A stretch of DNA of 64,000 bases from Zobellella taiwanensis (GCF_003012795.1 NZ_PXYH01000001.1:248001-312000), one strand, 5' to 3'. Positions 42,449 to 52,551 are shown, counted from the stretch's first letter. Translations and numbers: made by a program. Notes: generated by a model not told the origin, from the sequence alone.

Positions 42449-44110
42449 TCAGCCGGCCGCCTCGTCCAGCAGCACCATAAAGGCCTCATAGGGCTGCAGC
42501 TCCAGCTCGCCGCGCCAGTGGTCGCGGGGGGCGTAGTTGCTGATCAGCACCTCTCCCGGCTGCTGCTGCAGTCCGGCGGGCAGGGTCAGGCTGGCGCGGC
42601 CGGCGAAGAAGTTGCACAGCACCAGCAGCAGTTGGTCGCCGAGCCGGCGCTGGTAGGCGAACACCCGCGGGTGCTCGCTCAGCAGCGGCTGGTAGTCGCC
42701 GTACACCAGCACCGGATGGGCCTTGCGCAGGCGGATCAGCCGCTGGTAGTGGTAGAAGACGGAGTCCGGATCGTCCAGGGCGGCGGCCACGTTGATCCGG
42801 TCGTGGTTGGGGTTGACCTCGATCCAGGGCGTGCCCCGGGTAAAGCCGGCGTTGGCCTCGCCGCTCCACTGCATGGGGGTGCGGGCGTTGTCCCGGCCGT
42901 TGGCATGAATGCCGGCCAGCATCTGCTCATGGGGCACGCCGGCGGCGGTGCGCTCCCGGTACAGGTTGAGGCTCTCGATGTCCCGGTACTGGTCGATGCA
43001 CTCGAAGCGCACATTGGTCATGCCGATCTCCTCGCCCTGGTAGACATAGGGCGTACCCTTGAGGCCGTGCAGGACGGTGGCCAGCATCTTGGCGGACTCG
43101 ACCCGGTAGCGCCCCGGGTCGCCGAACTTGGACACCGCCCGGGGCAGGTCGTGGTTGTTCCAGAACAGGGAGTTCCAGCCGCTGTCGGCCAGGCCCAGTT
43201 GCCACTTGTCGGTGATGGCCTTGAACGCCGCCAGGCAGAAGGGCCGGCTGCGCCACTTGCCTTCGTCGTCGTCCCAGGTCTGGGTGATGTGCTCGAACTG
43301 GAACACCATGGACAGCTCTTCCCGCGCCGGCTCCGAGTAGAGCCTTGCTATCTCGGGGGTGGCGCTCCAGGTTTCGCCCACGGTGAGCAGGTCGCGCCCG
43401 CCGAAGGTGGCCCTGTTCATCTCCTGCAGCAGCGGGTGCAGGCGGGCGCCGTTGGTCATGATCTGGGCGTCCACCTCCTTGCCGATAAGATCGATCACGT
43501 CCATGCGAAAGCCGCCGATGCCCTTGTCCAGCCACCAGTTCATCATCTTGTACACCTCGGCCTGCACCCGGGGGTTTTCCCAGTTCAGATCCGGCTGCTT
43601 GCGCGAGAACTGGTGGAAGTAGTACTCGCCGGTCGCCGCGTCGTATTCCCAGCCGCTGCCGCCGAAGTAGGAGCGGAAGTCGTTGGGCGGGCCGCCGTCC
43701 GCCGCCGGTTGGCGCCAGATGTAGAAGTCCCGGTAGGGGTTGTCGGTGGAGCGGCGCGCCTCGATAAACCAGGGGTGCTCGTCGCTGGTGTGGTTGACCA
43801 CCAGATCCATCAGGATGCGGATATCGCGCTTGCCCGCCTCGGCGATCAACTGCTCCATCTCGGCCAGGGTGCCGAACTCGGGGGCGATGTCCTGATAGTC
43901 GGAAATATCGTAGCCGTTGTCGTCCATCGGCGAACTGAACACCGGCGACAGCCAGATGACGTTGACGCCGAGCCGCTGCAGGTAGTCGAGCCGCTGGATG
44001 ATGCCCGCCAGATCGCCGATGCCGTCGCCGTTGGCGTCCATAAAGCTGCGCGGGTAGATCTGGTAGACCACGGCGTCGTGCCACCATTTTTTGTCTGTTG
44101 CTGGGTTCAT
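42449..44110 (-). CDS. GH13 oligo-1,6-glucosidase type enzyme (c)
   Basis: A 553-residue cytosolic GH13 enzyme. It has region I DLVVNH, nucleophile Asp204 in GFRMDVIDLIGK, acid/base Glu246 in TVGETWS and NNHDLPRAVSKFGD. Val205 after the nucleophile and the GETW context are typical of oligo-1,6-glucosidase or trehalose-6-phosphate hydrolase-like enzymes, so this paralogue probably handles alpha-1,6 links (or a glucoside such as trehalulose or isomaltulose), complementing (a) and (b). It starts 30 bp after the malK3 stop. Confidence 0.9.
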   Translation of the reverse strand: MNPATDKKWWHDAVVYQIYPRSFMDANGDGIGDLAGIIQRLDYLQRLGVNVIWLSPVFSSPMDDNGYDISDYQDIAPEFGTLAEMEQLIAEAGKRDIRILMDLVVNHTSDEHPWFIEARRSTDNPYRDFYIWRQPAADGGPPNDFRSYFGGSGWEYDAATGEYYFHQFSRKQPDLNWENPRVQAEVYKMMNWWLDKGIGGFRMDVIDLIGKEVDAQIMTNGARLHPLLQEMNRATFGGRDLLTVGETWSATPEIARLYSEPAREELSMVFQFEHITQTWDDDEGKWRSRPFCLAAFKAITDKWQLGLADSGWNSLFWNNHDLPRAVSKFGDPGRYRVESAKMLATVLHGLKGTPYVYQGEEIGMTNVRFECIDQYRDIESLNLYRERTAAGVPHEQMLAGIHANGRDNARTPMQWSGEANAGFTRGTPWIEVNPNHDRINVAAALDDPDSVFYHYQRLIRLRKAHPVLVYGDYQPLLSEHPRVFAYQRRLGDQLLLVLCNFFAGRASLTLPAGLQQQPGEVLISNYAPRDHWRGELELQPYEAFMVLLDEAAG

Positions 44111-44140
44111 GTGCGGTTCCGTCTCAAAAAGTAAAAGCAA

Positions 44141-45181
<1,041 letters not shown>

Positions 45182-45310
45182 GTTGTTACATCCTGTTTTT
45201 GAGACGGCCATCGGTATCTCACCGGGATTACGCTGTCGTCATGACCGCGCAGGCACCCAATACCGTCGACCCAAGGTTTTTGCCCGGTGTAGCATGAAGC
45301 TCTCTAAAAG

Positions 45311-45413
45311 TCGGCCAAAGGGCCCACTCCGCCGGCACGCCGTAAACCCATCCCTGGGGGCTCCGCCGCGCCCTCCCTGGCGCGGAGGGCCGGCGGAGCG
45401 GTTCCCTTTGTCC
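45311..45413. repeat. Intergenic hairpin repeat, copy C (103 bp)
   Basis: The ends are TCGGCCAAAGGGC and CCCTTTGTCC. The outer stem is CTCCGCCGGC (45327-45336) with GCCGGCGGAG (45389-45398). The inner hairpin is CCGCGCC with GGCGCGG (45366-45385). It occupies the 313-bp gap between the leftward GH4 and malK3 genes; nothing else was recognised there. Confidence 0.8.
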
Positions 45414-45494
45414 GCCAATCCGGTATCCGTGTTGCCTGTTTAAGCCAGTCTGAAGATTCATCATCAAGCCAAGGCGGGAAACCCCGCCCCTGCC

Positions 45495-46856
45495 TTACTT
45501 GAGGTAATCCAGATAGGGCCGCTGGCGGTCGATCATCAGGTCGACCATTTCCGGGATACGGCGGCACTTGTCGTTGACCGAATCCACCAAGAGCGCCTGG
45601 ATCACCAGATCCCGCGAGCCCTGCAGCACCGCCTCGGCGGTAAGGTCGTGCACCGCCACCTGGTTGCAGAGCAGCCCCGCCACCCCGGCCGGCATGTCCA
45701 GCCGGATGCCGTGCACGCCCTTGCGGTCGATGATGGCCGGCACTTCCACCGCCATGAACTCGGGCAACTGGCGGATAAAGCCCCGGTTGGGGATGTTGAC
45801 CGCCCCTTCCTCGTAGCCGGCGTCGGTGAGCATGCCTTCCATGATCGGCACCACCCGCTCCTTGAGCTTGAGCTCGATCACCGGCTCCACCTGGCCCAGG
45901 TAGTTGCGGTAGAAGGTGTAGAAGTCGAGGATGCCGCGGTGGTCGCTCACCTCATGGGCCCAGCGGATGTACTCGCCGAAGTGGCTGTCGCCGGTGATGG
46001 GCAGGTGGTGGAACTTCTCGAGAATTTCCCGGAACAGGGTGCGATCCGCCCAGGGGTAGGCGCTGTCGGCGCCGCCCAGGGCATCGCGCTCGGTGCTGCC
46101 CTCGGTGTCCACCAGCTTGCCGTGGGTGCGGGTGTATTCCAGGATGTCGCTGTAGCCCGGCAGTTTTTCGAAATAGCCCGGCGCCTTGGCGCGGATGTCG
46201 GCGTAGGCGTCCTTGCCGCTGTCCCGGTAGCTGGCCTCGAGCAGCACGCTGAAGTGGTTGAGGCCGCCGGCGCGCAGTACCAGGTTGCTGAAGGGGGTGT
46301 CCAGCATTTCCGGCAGGTAGCGCTCCAGGGAGGCGATTTCGTGGCACATGCCGACGAAGTTGAGCCCGGGAAAGCGGCGGTGCACCGTGGTGCAGATCCG
46401 GCTCATGGGGTTGGAGTAGTTGAAGGTCCAGGCATCGGGGCAGATGTCGGCGATATCGGCGCAGATCTCCAGGATCGGCGGTATGATGCGCAGGGAGTGG
46501 AACAGGCCGCCGGGACCGCCGTTCTCGCCGTAGACCTGCGGTATGCCGTACTGCAGCGGGATCTGCCAGTCCTGATCCCAAAGCGCGAAGCGGTCGCCCA
46601 CCTCGATGGAGATGATCACGAAGTCGGCGCCCCGGAGCGCGGCCTTGCGGTCCACGGTGGCGCTGAGGGTGAAGGGCAGGTCCCGGGCGGCGAGAAAGTC
46701 GCGGGCGGTCTGCTCGGTGACCGCCAGGGCGCGGGGGTTGATGTCGTGCAGCACGATTTCGCTGCCGGCCAGGGTGGCGCTCTGGAAGATGTCCCCCAGG
46801 GTGCCGTAGCCGAACTGGGCGCTGCCGGCGCCGATCAGGACGATTTTGGTAGCCAT
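45495..46856 (-). CDS. GH4-family alpha-glucosidase/alpha-galactosidase
   Basis: A 453-residue NAD-dependent glycosidase of family GH4, which acts by redox elimination rather than by carboxylate hydrolysis. The N-terminal Rossmann motif is VLIGAGSAQFG; NYSNPMSR and the metal-binding CHE motif (GMCHEIASLE) follow, then GGLNHF. GH4 enzymes need Mn2+ and often act on alpha-linked disaccharides or their 6-phosphates. Transporter neighbours rather than a PTS suggest unphosphorylated substrates. It lies 37 bp downstream of the chimeric permease in the system 3 operon and appears intact. Confidence 0.9.
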   Translation of the reverse strand: MATKIVLIGAGSAQFGYGTLGDIFQSATLAGSEIVLHDINPRALAVTEQTARDFLAARDLPFTLSATVDRKAALRGADFVIISIEVGDRFALWDQDWQIPLQYGIPQVYGENGGPGGLFHSLRIIPPILEICADIADICPDAWTFNYSNPMSRICTTVHRRFPGLNFVGMCHEIASLERYLPEMLDTPFSNLVLRAGGLNHFSVLLEASYRDSGKDAYADIRAKAPGYFEKLPGYSDILEYTRTHGKLVDTEGSTERDALGGADSAYPWADRTLFREILEKFHHLPITGDSHFGEYIRWAHEVSDHRGILDFYTFYRNYLGQVEPVIELKLKERVVPIMEGMLTDAGYEEGAVNIPNRGFIRQLPEFMAVEVPAIIDRKGVHGIRLDMPAGVAGLLCNQVAVHDLTAEAVLQGSRDLVIQALLVDSVNDKCRRIPEMVDLMIDRQRPYLDYLK

Positions 46857-46893
46857 TCGTTTTCTCCTTGTTCAGACACTGTTGTTAAGTGGA

Positions 46894-47901
46894 TCAACCC
46901 TTGACCGCACCGCTGGTCAGGCCGCTGACGATGCGTTTCTGGAAAATCAGTACCAGCACGATGATCGGCAGCGTCACCACCACCGAGGCGGCCATGATGC
47001 TGCCCCAGGGCAGTTCGTACTGGGAGGCGCCCTGGAACATGCCGATGGCCACCGGCACGGTGCGCTTGCCGCTCGAGATCACGAAGGTGAGCGCGAACAT
47101 GAACTCGTTCCAGGCGCCGATAAAGGCCAGCAGGCCGGTGGTGACCAGCGAGGGCCCCATGATGGGCGCGAAGATGCGGGTGATGATCACCCAGGCGTTG
47201 GCGCCGTCGACCCGGGCCGCCTCGTACAGGTCCTTGGGGATCAGCTGCAGCGCGGCCAGCAGCATCAGCGCCATAAAGGGGGTGGTCTTCCACACGTCCG
47301 CCATCACCACCGCCCACATCGACAGCGACGGGCTGGCTATCCAGGCCAGGGGCTGGTCGATCAGGCCGACGCGCAGCAGCAGATCGTTCACCACCCCGAA
47401 CTGGTCGTGGAACATCCAGCCCCACATCTTGGCGGTGACGATGGTGGGGATGGCCCAAGGCACCAGTATGGCGGTGCGCACCAGGCCCTGGCCGCGGAAG
47501 GTCTGGTTCATCAGCAGCGCCAGCAGCATGCCCAGCACCAGTTCGAGCGACACCGACACCCCGGTGAACCAGAGGGTGTTGCCCACCGCCTGCCACCACA
47601 GGGGATCGGCCAGCACGCCGTAGGCGCCGCTGTCGGTCAGCTCCAGGTAGTTGGCCAGGCCGACGAAGTTGTATTCGTGCGGCGCGTCCAGGGCGGCATC
47701 GGTCAGGCTGTAGAACAGGGTGCGCAACAGCGGCCAGCCGGCCACCGCCGCCAGCAATATCATCGCCGGGGCGACCAACACCCAGGCGACGCGGGCGCGC
47801 CGCTGCTGGTGGTTGAGCTTGCGCCGCCCCGCCAGGCCGGGCGCCTTTGCCGTCGCCTTGGCGCGCTGCGCCGGGGTCAGGGTCTTGGTGTAGTGATCCA
47901 T
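46894..47901 (-). CDS. MalF-MalG chimeric ABC permease (system 3)
   Basis: A 335-residue permease whose first two-thirds (to about residue 236) matches MalF/ThuF-type subunits: an N-terminal [13 protein letters not shown] span, then [18 protein letters not shown] and [20 protein letters not shown]. The last 100 residues match MalG/ThuG-type subunits ([16 protein letters not shown], then [10 protein letters not shown]). The switch falls at the EAA loop [16 protein letters not shown] (about 47180-47226), which is conserved in both partners. No other permease gene is present between malE3 and GH4. It looks like an in-frame fusion from recombination between neighbouring malF and malG genes. A homodimer is imaginable but unproven. 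Confidence 0.85.
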   Translation of the reverse strand: MDHYTKTLTPAQRAKATAKAPGLAGRRKLNHQQRRARVAWVLVAPAMILLAAVAGWPLLRTLFYSLTDAALDAPHEYNFVGLANYLELTDSGAYGVLADPLWWQAVGNTLWFTGVSVSLELVLGMLLALLMNQTFRGQGLVRTAILVPWAIPTIVTAKMWGWMFHDQFGVVNDLLLRVGLIDQPLAWIASPSLSMWAVVMADVWKTTPFMALMLLAALQLIPKDLYEAARVDGANAWVIITRIFAPIMGPSLVTTGLLAFIGAWNEFMFALTFVISSGKRTVPVAIGMFQGASQYELPWGSIMAASVVVTLPIIVLVLIFQKRIVSGLTSGAVKG

Positions 47902-47973
47902 GGATTACTCCGTGTCATTCAGATCGGCAGGGGAAAGAAAGGCCGCCCGCAATGGGCGGCCAAGGGCACGGAC

Positions 47974-49238
47974 CTAGCGCCAATCTTTCCCCTTGATGCG
48001 CTCCAGCCGGCTCTGCAGATCCGCCACCGCCTGTTCGCCGCTGCTGCGCCCGCTCAGCACGTTGTAGGTGGCGTTGTAGATGGCGTTGGACACCCGGGCG
48101 TACTGGCCCCTGGTCTGGGTGGCCGGGCGCGGCCGGGCATTGGCGAAGATGTCCCTGAATTCGGCGAGGTAGGGCGCCATGGCCAGCACCTCCGGATCCT
48201 CGTACAGCGCCACGCGCGAAGGGGCGACCCCGACCAGTTGCAGCGCCTTCTTCTGGGCCTCGGCGTCGCTCACGATTTTCAGCAAAGCCACCGCCGCCTC
48301 GGGGTTCTTGCTGTAGGCGCTTACCGACCACTGCCAGCCGCCCAGGGCGGCCACCGACTCGCCGCCGGCCCCGCTCGGCAGCGGCATCATCCCCACCTTG
48401 CCCTTGACCGGGCTGTTGTCGGCCTGGGCCAGCACATAGGCGTAGGGCCAGTTGCGCATAAACAGGGCGCCACCGTTCTGGAACACGGCGCAGGCCTCTT
48501 CCTCCATGTAGCCGAGGGCGCCCTGGGGCGCGATGGTGCCGACCCAGCCGGCGGCCATGTCCAGGGCCCGGGCGGCGCGGGCATTGTCGATGGTGACCTG
48601 GCCGTCGCCGTCCACGAAGTCGCCGCCGCCATGGGAGGCCACCCATTCCAGGGCGTTGCAGGTCAGGCCCTCGTAGGATTTGCCCTGGAACACCAGGCCC
48701 CAGAAGTTGCGCTGGCCGGCGGCCCGCTCCCCTTCCTGGATGCGGGTGGCGATGCGGGTCAGCTCCTCCCAGCTGGCGGGCGGCTGCTCGCCGTATTTTT
48801 CCAGCAGATCCTGGCGGTAATAGAGGGCGCCGGCGTCGAGGAAGGCCGGCACCGCCTTGACCCGGCCGTTGACGATGTTGTTCTGCCAGGCCCCGGGGAA
48901 GAAGTCGGCTTCGAGCTCCGCCACCTGCTCGGTCAGATCCAGGGTATGGCGGTCGAGCAGGCCCACCCAAACTGTATCGGCCAGGAACAGATCCACGGCG
49001 TCGGCGTCGCGGGCGGCGAACAGCTGCTGGAACAGGCCCAGTTTCTCGTCGGAGGAGGGAGGAAACTCGATAGATTCCAGGGTGTGGCCGGTCTGCGTCT
49101 CGAAGCGATCCTTCACATAGTCGCAAAACTCCTTGCCGGCGCCGGTGGGGGCGCATTCCATGCGCAGGGTATCGGCCTTGGCCACATTCAGGGATGGGCC
49201 ACCAGGGCCGCCACCATGCTGAGCGTACGTACTTTCAT
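47974..49238 (-). pseudogene. Alpha-glucoside binding protein with frameshifted signal peptide (system 3)
   Basis: The mature part is a ThuE/AglE-type sugar-binding protein of about 400 residues (LRMECAPTGAGKEFCDYVKD near the start, ending LERIKGKDWR). The natural start, ATG at 49238 preceded by AGAGGTC, encodes a typical signal peptide opening MKVRTLSMVAALVA, but this frame stops at 49188-49190. The mature sequence with a plausible cleavage site (VAKA-DT) continues in another frame. A one-base change near 49190-49205 would restore it. As written the protein cannot be exported. A sequencing error is possible. It heads system 3 and is divergent from the LysR gene. Confidence 0.8.
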
Positions 49239-49359
49239 CTTGACCTCTCGTCTTCCTGATTGGAGGGATAAGGGATGGCGTTAACCATCCGTTAACTTTA
49301 GCTGTGTCCATCCTAGGGGAAACGAAGGAATAAAAAGAAATGCTTTATTTCACACACAA

Positions 49360-49376
49360 TATAGAAAGTATCTATA
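49360..49376. promoter_or_regulatory. Inverted repeat, candidate LysR-regulator site 1
   Basis: TATAGA and TCTATA separated by five bases form a perfect inverted repeat about 120 bp before malE3. The half-site is shared with the repeat at 49583-49597. Confidence 0.45.
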
Positions 49377-49390
49377 TCTCAAACCACCCG

Positions 49391-49406
49391 GGTGATCCGT
49401 TTCACA
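49391..49406. promoter_or_regulatory. CRP box before system 3
   Basis: GGTGA-TCCGTT-TCACA matches CRP half-sites at 9 of 10 positions in the malE3-LysR divergent region, consistent with catabolite control. Confidence 0.55.
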
Positions 49407-49526
49407 GTTCTGGCCCCCTGCCGTCCACGGCCAGGTGCGGATCTGTGATCGCACCGCAAAAAATCCTGCCCCTGGTCTTGGTCCCTGCCCCGACGCCGGA
49501 CATCATCATTACCCGAAGCTATGTTT

Positions 49527-49540
49527 TTAAAGCGCTTTGG
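49527..49540. promoter_or_regulatory. LacI-type operator in the malE3-LysR region
   Basis: The core AAAGCGCTTT (49529-49538) is identical to the core before malE2, amylase and the EIIB gene. It lies about 80 bp before the LysR gene. Confidence 0.7.
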
Positions 49541-49582
49541 CTCGAAACGTTGACAAAAATGGCCAGACTTTTAAGCTCTGCG

Positions 49583-49597
49583 ATAGAAAACTTCTAT
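49583..49597. promoter_or_regulatory. Inverted repeat, candidate LysR-regulator site 2
   Basis: ATAGAA and TTCTAT with a three-base spacer lie 21 bp before the LysR start, a usual place for autoregulation. Confidence 0.45.
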
Positions 49598-49617
49598 AGA
49601 ACAGACAAGGACGTATC

Positions 49618-50544
49618 ATGGACAAGCTGTTGCGCCAGTTTATCGAGGTAGCCACCTTCAAGAACGTCAGCCATGCGGCCAACCGGCTGTGCCTGAGCCA
49701 GCCGACCCTGACCCACAACATGAAGAAGCTGGAAGACAACCTGGGGGTACAGCTGCTGGTGCGCAGCTCGAGCGGCGTGACCCTCACCGAATACGGCGAG
49801 TTGCTGCTGGAGCAGGCGCGGATGATGCAGCGCATCTACGACAACACCCTGATCCGGATGGATCTGCTCAAGGAGCGCCAGGAGCGCAGCCTGAAGATAG
49901 GCAGCGGGCACGCCTGGTGGCACATGTTCCTGCGGGAAACCTTCGAGGCCCACCGCCACCAGTACCCCACCGCCAATGTCCATATCGATCTGGGCAACCA
50001 CCTGCGGCTGATGGATTTATTGCTGAGCGGCGATATCGACCTCTTTATCGGCCATGAAATCCAGGGGCTCAACCCCAAGGCCGGGGTCAGCTTCCTGCCG
50101 CTGCTGAGTTCGACCGATACCTGCTATGCGCGCACCGGCCATCCGCTGCGCAGGCGTACCGTCGGCCAGGAAGAGCTGTTGGCCTACCCCCACGTCGAAC
50201 TCACCCCCGACGAACCCCGTTACCAGCATGTGATGGAGGACATGCAGGCCAAGCGCCGGGAGCGGCTGCAACTGCACATGACCGAGCGGGTGGTCTATTC
50301 CACCAACTCCGTCGCCACCGCCGTGGACATGCTGGCCGCCACCAACGGCATCATGGTGTTCCCCAGTTGCATGCAGGACTACTTCGCCCGCTTCGAGGTG
50401 CTCCCGCTCAGGCTGAAAGAGCCCCTGCGCAAGGGCATAGTGGGCATTTACCTGATGCGGGAAAAAGGGGAAGACCCGCACATCACCCAGGTGATCGAGC
50501 TGATGCGCCGGCATATGGAGCAAAACCGCCATCTGCTGGAATAA
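49618..50544 (+). CDS. LysR-family transcriptional regulator
   Basis: A 308-residue LysR-type regulator. The N-terminal winged helix-turn-helix (FIEVATFKNVSHAANRLCLS, then QPTLTHNMKKLE) is followed by a linker helix and an effector-binding domain from about residue 90. AAGGA precedes the ATG by 7 bases. It is divergent from malE3, the classical layout for a LysR activator of the neighbouring operon. Candidate inverted repeats at 49360-49376 and 49583-49597 share a half-site. A LacI-type operator in the same region suggests a regulatory cascade under the MalR-like repressor. Confidence 0.9.
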   Translation: MDKLLRQFIEVATFKNVSHAANRLCLSQPTLTHNMKKLEDNLGVQLLVRSSSGVTLTEYGELLLEQARMMQRIYDNTLIRMDLLKERQERSLKIGSGHAWWHMFLRETFEAHRHQYPTANVHIDLGNHLRLMDLLLSGDIDLFIGHEIQGLNPKAGVSFLPLLSSTDTCYARTGHPLRRRTVGQEELLAYPHVELTPDEPRYQHVMEDMQAKRRERLQLHMTERVVYSTNSVATAVDMLAATNGIMVFPSCMQDYFARFEVLPLRLKEPLRKGIVGIYLMREKGEDPHITQVIELMRRHMEQNRHLLE

Positions 50545-50546
50545 TG

Positions 50547-50565
50547 AGGGGCCATTCCGGCCCCT
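50547..50565 (+). terminator. Hairpin after the LysR gene
   Basis: AGGGGCC pairs with GGCCCCT around a five-base loop just after the LysR stop and before the stop of the truncated EIIB remnant on the opposite strand. Confidence 0.5.
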
Positions 50566-50569
50566 TGGC

Positions 50570-50685
50570 TTATTTGTCTTCGGCCACCAACCGCTCCAGG
50601 CCGCCTGCCACCACCAGTTGCTGATAGAGCGGCCTGGCCTTGCCCGGCCCCAGCACCAGCTGGTGCTCGCCGGCGGCCCCCGCTT
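50570..50685 (-). pseudogene. C-terminal remnant of a PTS EIIB domain gene
   Basis: The last 35 or so codons read HQLVLGPGKARPLYQQLVVA, then GGLERLVAEDK and stop. This matches the end of the EIIB protein at 37460-37789 (YQLVVGPDNSQALYQALVEA). Everything upstream of the GEHQL segment, including the phosphocysteine region, is gone. The homology stops near 50671-50685, where the truncated sugar dehydrogenase gene begins on the other strand. Confidence 0.7.
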
Positions 50686-51501
50686 GTCGACAACCGCCGG
50701 CTCTATTTCAGCTACAGCCAGCCCGGCCGGGGCGGCGCCGGTACGGCGGTGGCAAGGGCGCGGCTCGAAGGAGACCGGCTGCTGGATCTGGAGGTGCTGT
50801 TCGAGCAGCACCCCAGGACCTCGGGGGGCGGTCATTTCGGCTCCCGCCTGGTGTTCGACCGCGACGGCTACCTGTTCATCACCACCGGCGATCGCTTCCA
50901 CTCCCGCAAACAGGCCCAGCAACTCGACAGCCACCTGGGCAAGATCCTCCGCCTGCACGACGACGGCCGGGTACCCGCCGACAACCCCTTCGTCGGCCAG
51001 GCCGGCGCCCTGCCCGAGATCTGGAGCTACGGTCACCGCAATGTGCAGGGCGCCGCCCTCCACCCCGGCACCGGCGTGCTCTGGACCCAGGAGCACGGTC
51101 CCCGGGGCGGTGACGAGGTCAACATTATCAAGAAAGGTGCCAATTACGGCTGGCCCCTGGCGACCTTCGGCGAGGAATACGGCGGCGGCCGCATCGGTCC
51201 CCCTTCCCTGCCCGGTATGGAAGATCCGGTCTGGGTCTGGGTGCCCTCCATCGCCCCTTCCGGCATGATGTTCTATACCGGCGACCTGTTCCCCCAATGG
51301 CGGAACCAGCTGTTCCTGGGCGCCCTGGCCGGACAGCGGCTGGTACGGCTGGAGCTGGACGGCGACGAGGTGGTACAGGAGCACCACCTGCTGCGTGGCC
51401 AGGCCCGGCTGCGTACCGTCACCCAGGCCGCCGACGGCGGCATCTACCTGCTCACCGACGAACCCAACGGCAAGCTGCTGAAGCTGGTGCCGGCACAATA
51501 G
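50686..51501 (+). pseudogene. 5'-truncated PQQ-dependent aldose sugar dehydrogenase (YliI/Asd type)
   Basis: About 271 codons of a six-bladed propeller sugar dehydrogenase are preserved, from LYFSYSQPGRGGAGTAVARA through GGGHFGSRLVFDRDGYLFIT, EIWSYGHRNVQGAALHPGTG and WTQEHGPRGGDEVNIIKKGA to the normal C-terminus. About 100 N-terminal residues, including the signal peptide and the first blade, are missing. Homology begins abruptly next to the EIIB remnant, and no ribosome site or proper start is present. An internal GTG at 50749 could start a shorter product, but export and folding would fail. Confidence 0.8.
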
Positions 51502-51584
51502 GCTGATTTCTCGATTGAATTGCGTTACCCTTTAAAAGTTGTACTTAGTTTTTATTATTTTTGTGAACAATAAAGGGATGCAAT

Positions 51585-52034
51585 ATGAGTCAGAAAACAT
51601 GGAACATCTACCTGTCCGGCGAGATCCACACCGACTGGCGCGAGCGCATCATAGAGGGTGCCAGGGCCAGGGACCTGGCGGTGACGTTCAGCTCGGCGGT
51701 CACCGATCACGATGCCAGCGACCTGGTGGGCGTGAACATCCTGGGCAGCGAGGAAGATCCCTTCTGGCGGGACCGCAAGGCCTCCGGCATCAACAGCATC
51801 CGCACCGCCACCCACATCAAAAACGCCGATCTGGTGGTGGTGCGCTTCGGACCCAAGTACAAGCAGTGGAACGCCGCCTTCGACGCCGGTTTTGCCGTCG
51901 CCCTGGGCAAACCCATCATCACCCTGCACGATGCCGAGCACGACCACGCCCTGAAGGAAGTGGACGAAGCGGCCAAGGCCACCTGCCGCCATCCGGAACA
52001 GGTGGTGGATATCCTGGCCTACCTGCTGTCCTGA
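51585..52034 (+). CDS. ytoQ: YtoQ-family protein
   Basis: A 149-residue protein of the YtoQ family, related in fold to nucleoside 2-deoxyribosyltransferases; its biochemical function is not established. The family pattern includes WNIYLSGEIHTDWRERI at the start, LGSEEDPFWRD in the middle and NADLVVVRFGPKYKQWNAAF followed by DAGFAVALGKPIITLHD. AAAGGG precedes the ATG. It appears monocistronic, with a strong hairpin behind it. Confidence 0.88.
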   Translation: MSQKTWNIYLSGEIHTDWRERIIEGARARDLAVTFSSAVTDHDASDLVGVNILGSEEDPFWRDRKASGINSIRTATHIKNADLVVVRFGPKYKQWNAAFDAGFAVALGKPIITLHDAEHDHALKEVDEAAKATCRHPEQVVDILAYLLS

Positions 52035-52039
52035 AGCCG

Positions 52040-52068
52040 GCGCGTCACCGCACCGGGCGGTGACGCGC
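52040..52068 (+). terminator. Hairpin after ytoQ
   Basis: GCGCGTCACCGC pairs with GCGGTGACGCGC (12 bp) around a five-base loop, 6 bp after the stop. No T-run follows. Confidence 0.55.
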
Positions 52069-52211
52069 ACTCAGTTCCATTTAACAACAACGCCCGGGGC
52101 AAGCCTTGGGATTTGGTATGCCGGTTTCTGTCGGTGTTTGCCCGTTGGGCCGGGATGGCGCAGGGGGTTCTGTTTTACACTGCGAAGGTGTACCCATGCA
52201 GGATGTAAAAC

Positions 52212-52544
52212 ATGAAAAACGGGATCATCGCGCTGCTGCTGGGCCTTAGCTCGCTGTCCTGGGCCGCGGCGCCGGTATGGATAGACGTGCGCAGCACCGA
52301 GGAATACCGGCAGGAACACCTGCCCGACGCCGTGCTCATTCCCCATACCCGCATCGCCCGGGGCGTTACCGAGCTCTACCCGGATAGGGACACTCCCCTC
52401 AACCTCTACTGCCGCAGCGGCCACCGCTCGCGCCTGGCCCGGGAAGCGCTGCAGGCGCTGGGCTATCGCAATGTGACCGACCACGGCCCCCTGGACTCAC
52501 TCAAGGCCGCAGGCCTGGAAACCCGCCGCTCGGACGGCCTCTAG
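52212..52544 (+). CDS. Periplasmic rhodanese (PspE-like thiosulfate sulfurtransferase)
   Basis: A 110-residue single-domain rhodanese. A signal peptide of about 19 residues ends SSLSWAAA. The active-site loop is YCRSGHRS with the persulfide-carrying cysteine, preceded by WIDVRSTEEYRQEHLPDA. It transfers sulfur from thiosulfate to a thiophilic acceptor in the periplasm. It matches E. coli PspE in size and export, but there is no psp operon here. It is convergent with the antiporter gene, 7 bp apart. Confidence 0.88.
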   Translation: MKNGIIALLLGLSSLSWAAAPVWIDVRSTEEYRQEHLPDAVLIPHTRIARGVTELYPDRDTPLNLYCRSGHRSRLAREALQALGYRNVTDHGPLDSLKAAGLETRRSDGL

Positions 52545-52551
52545 CCCGGGC

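Noticed and set aside
46835-47599. Possible separate malG3 reading frame
   Set aside because: It is an out-of-frame reading of the chimeric permease, Arg/Pro/Gly-rich, with no membrane spans.
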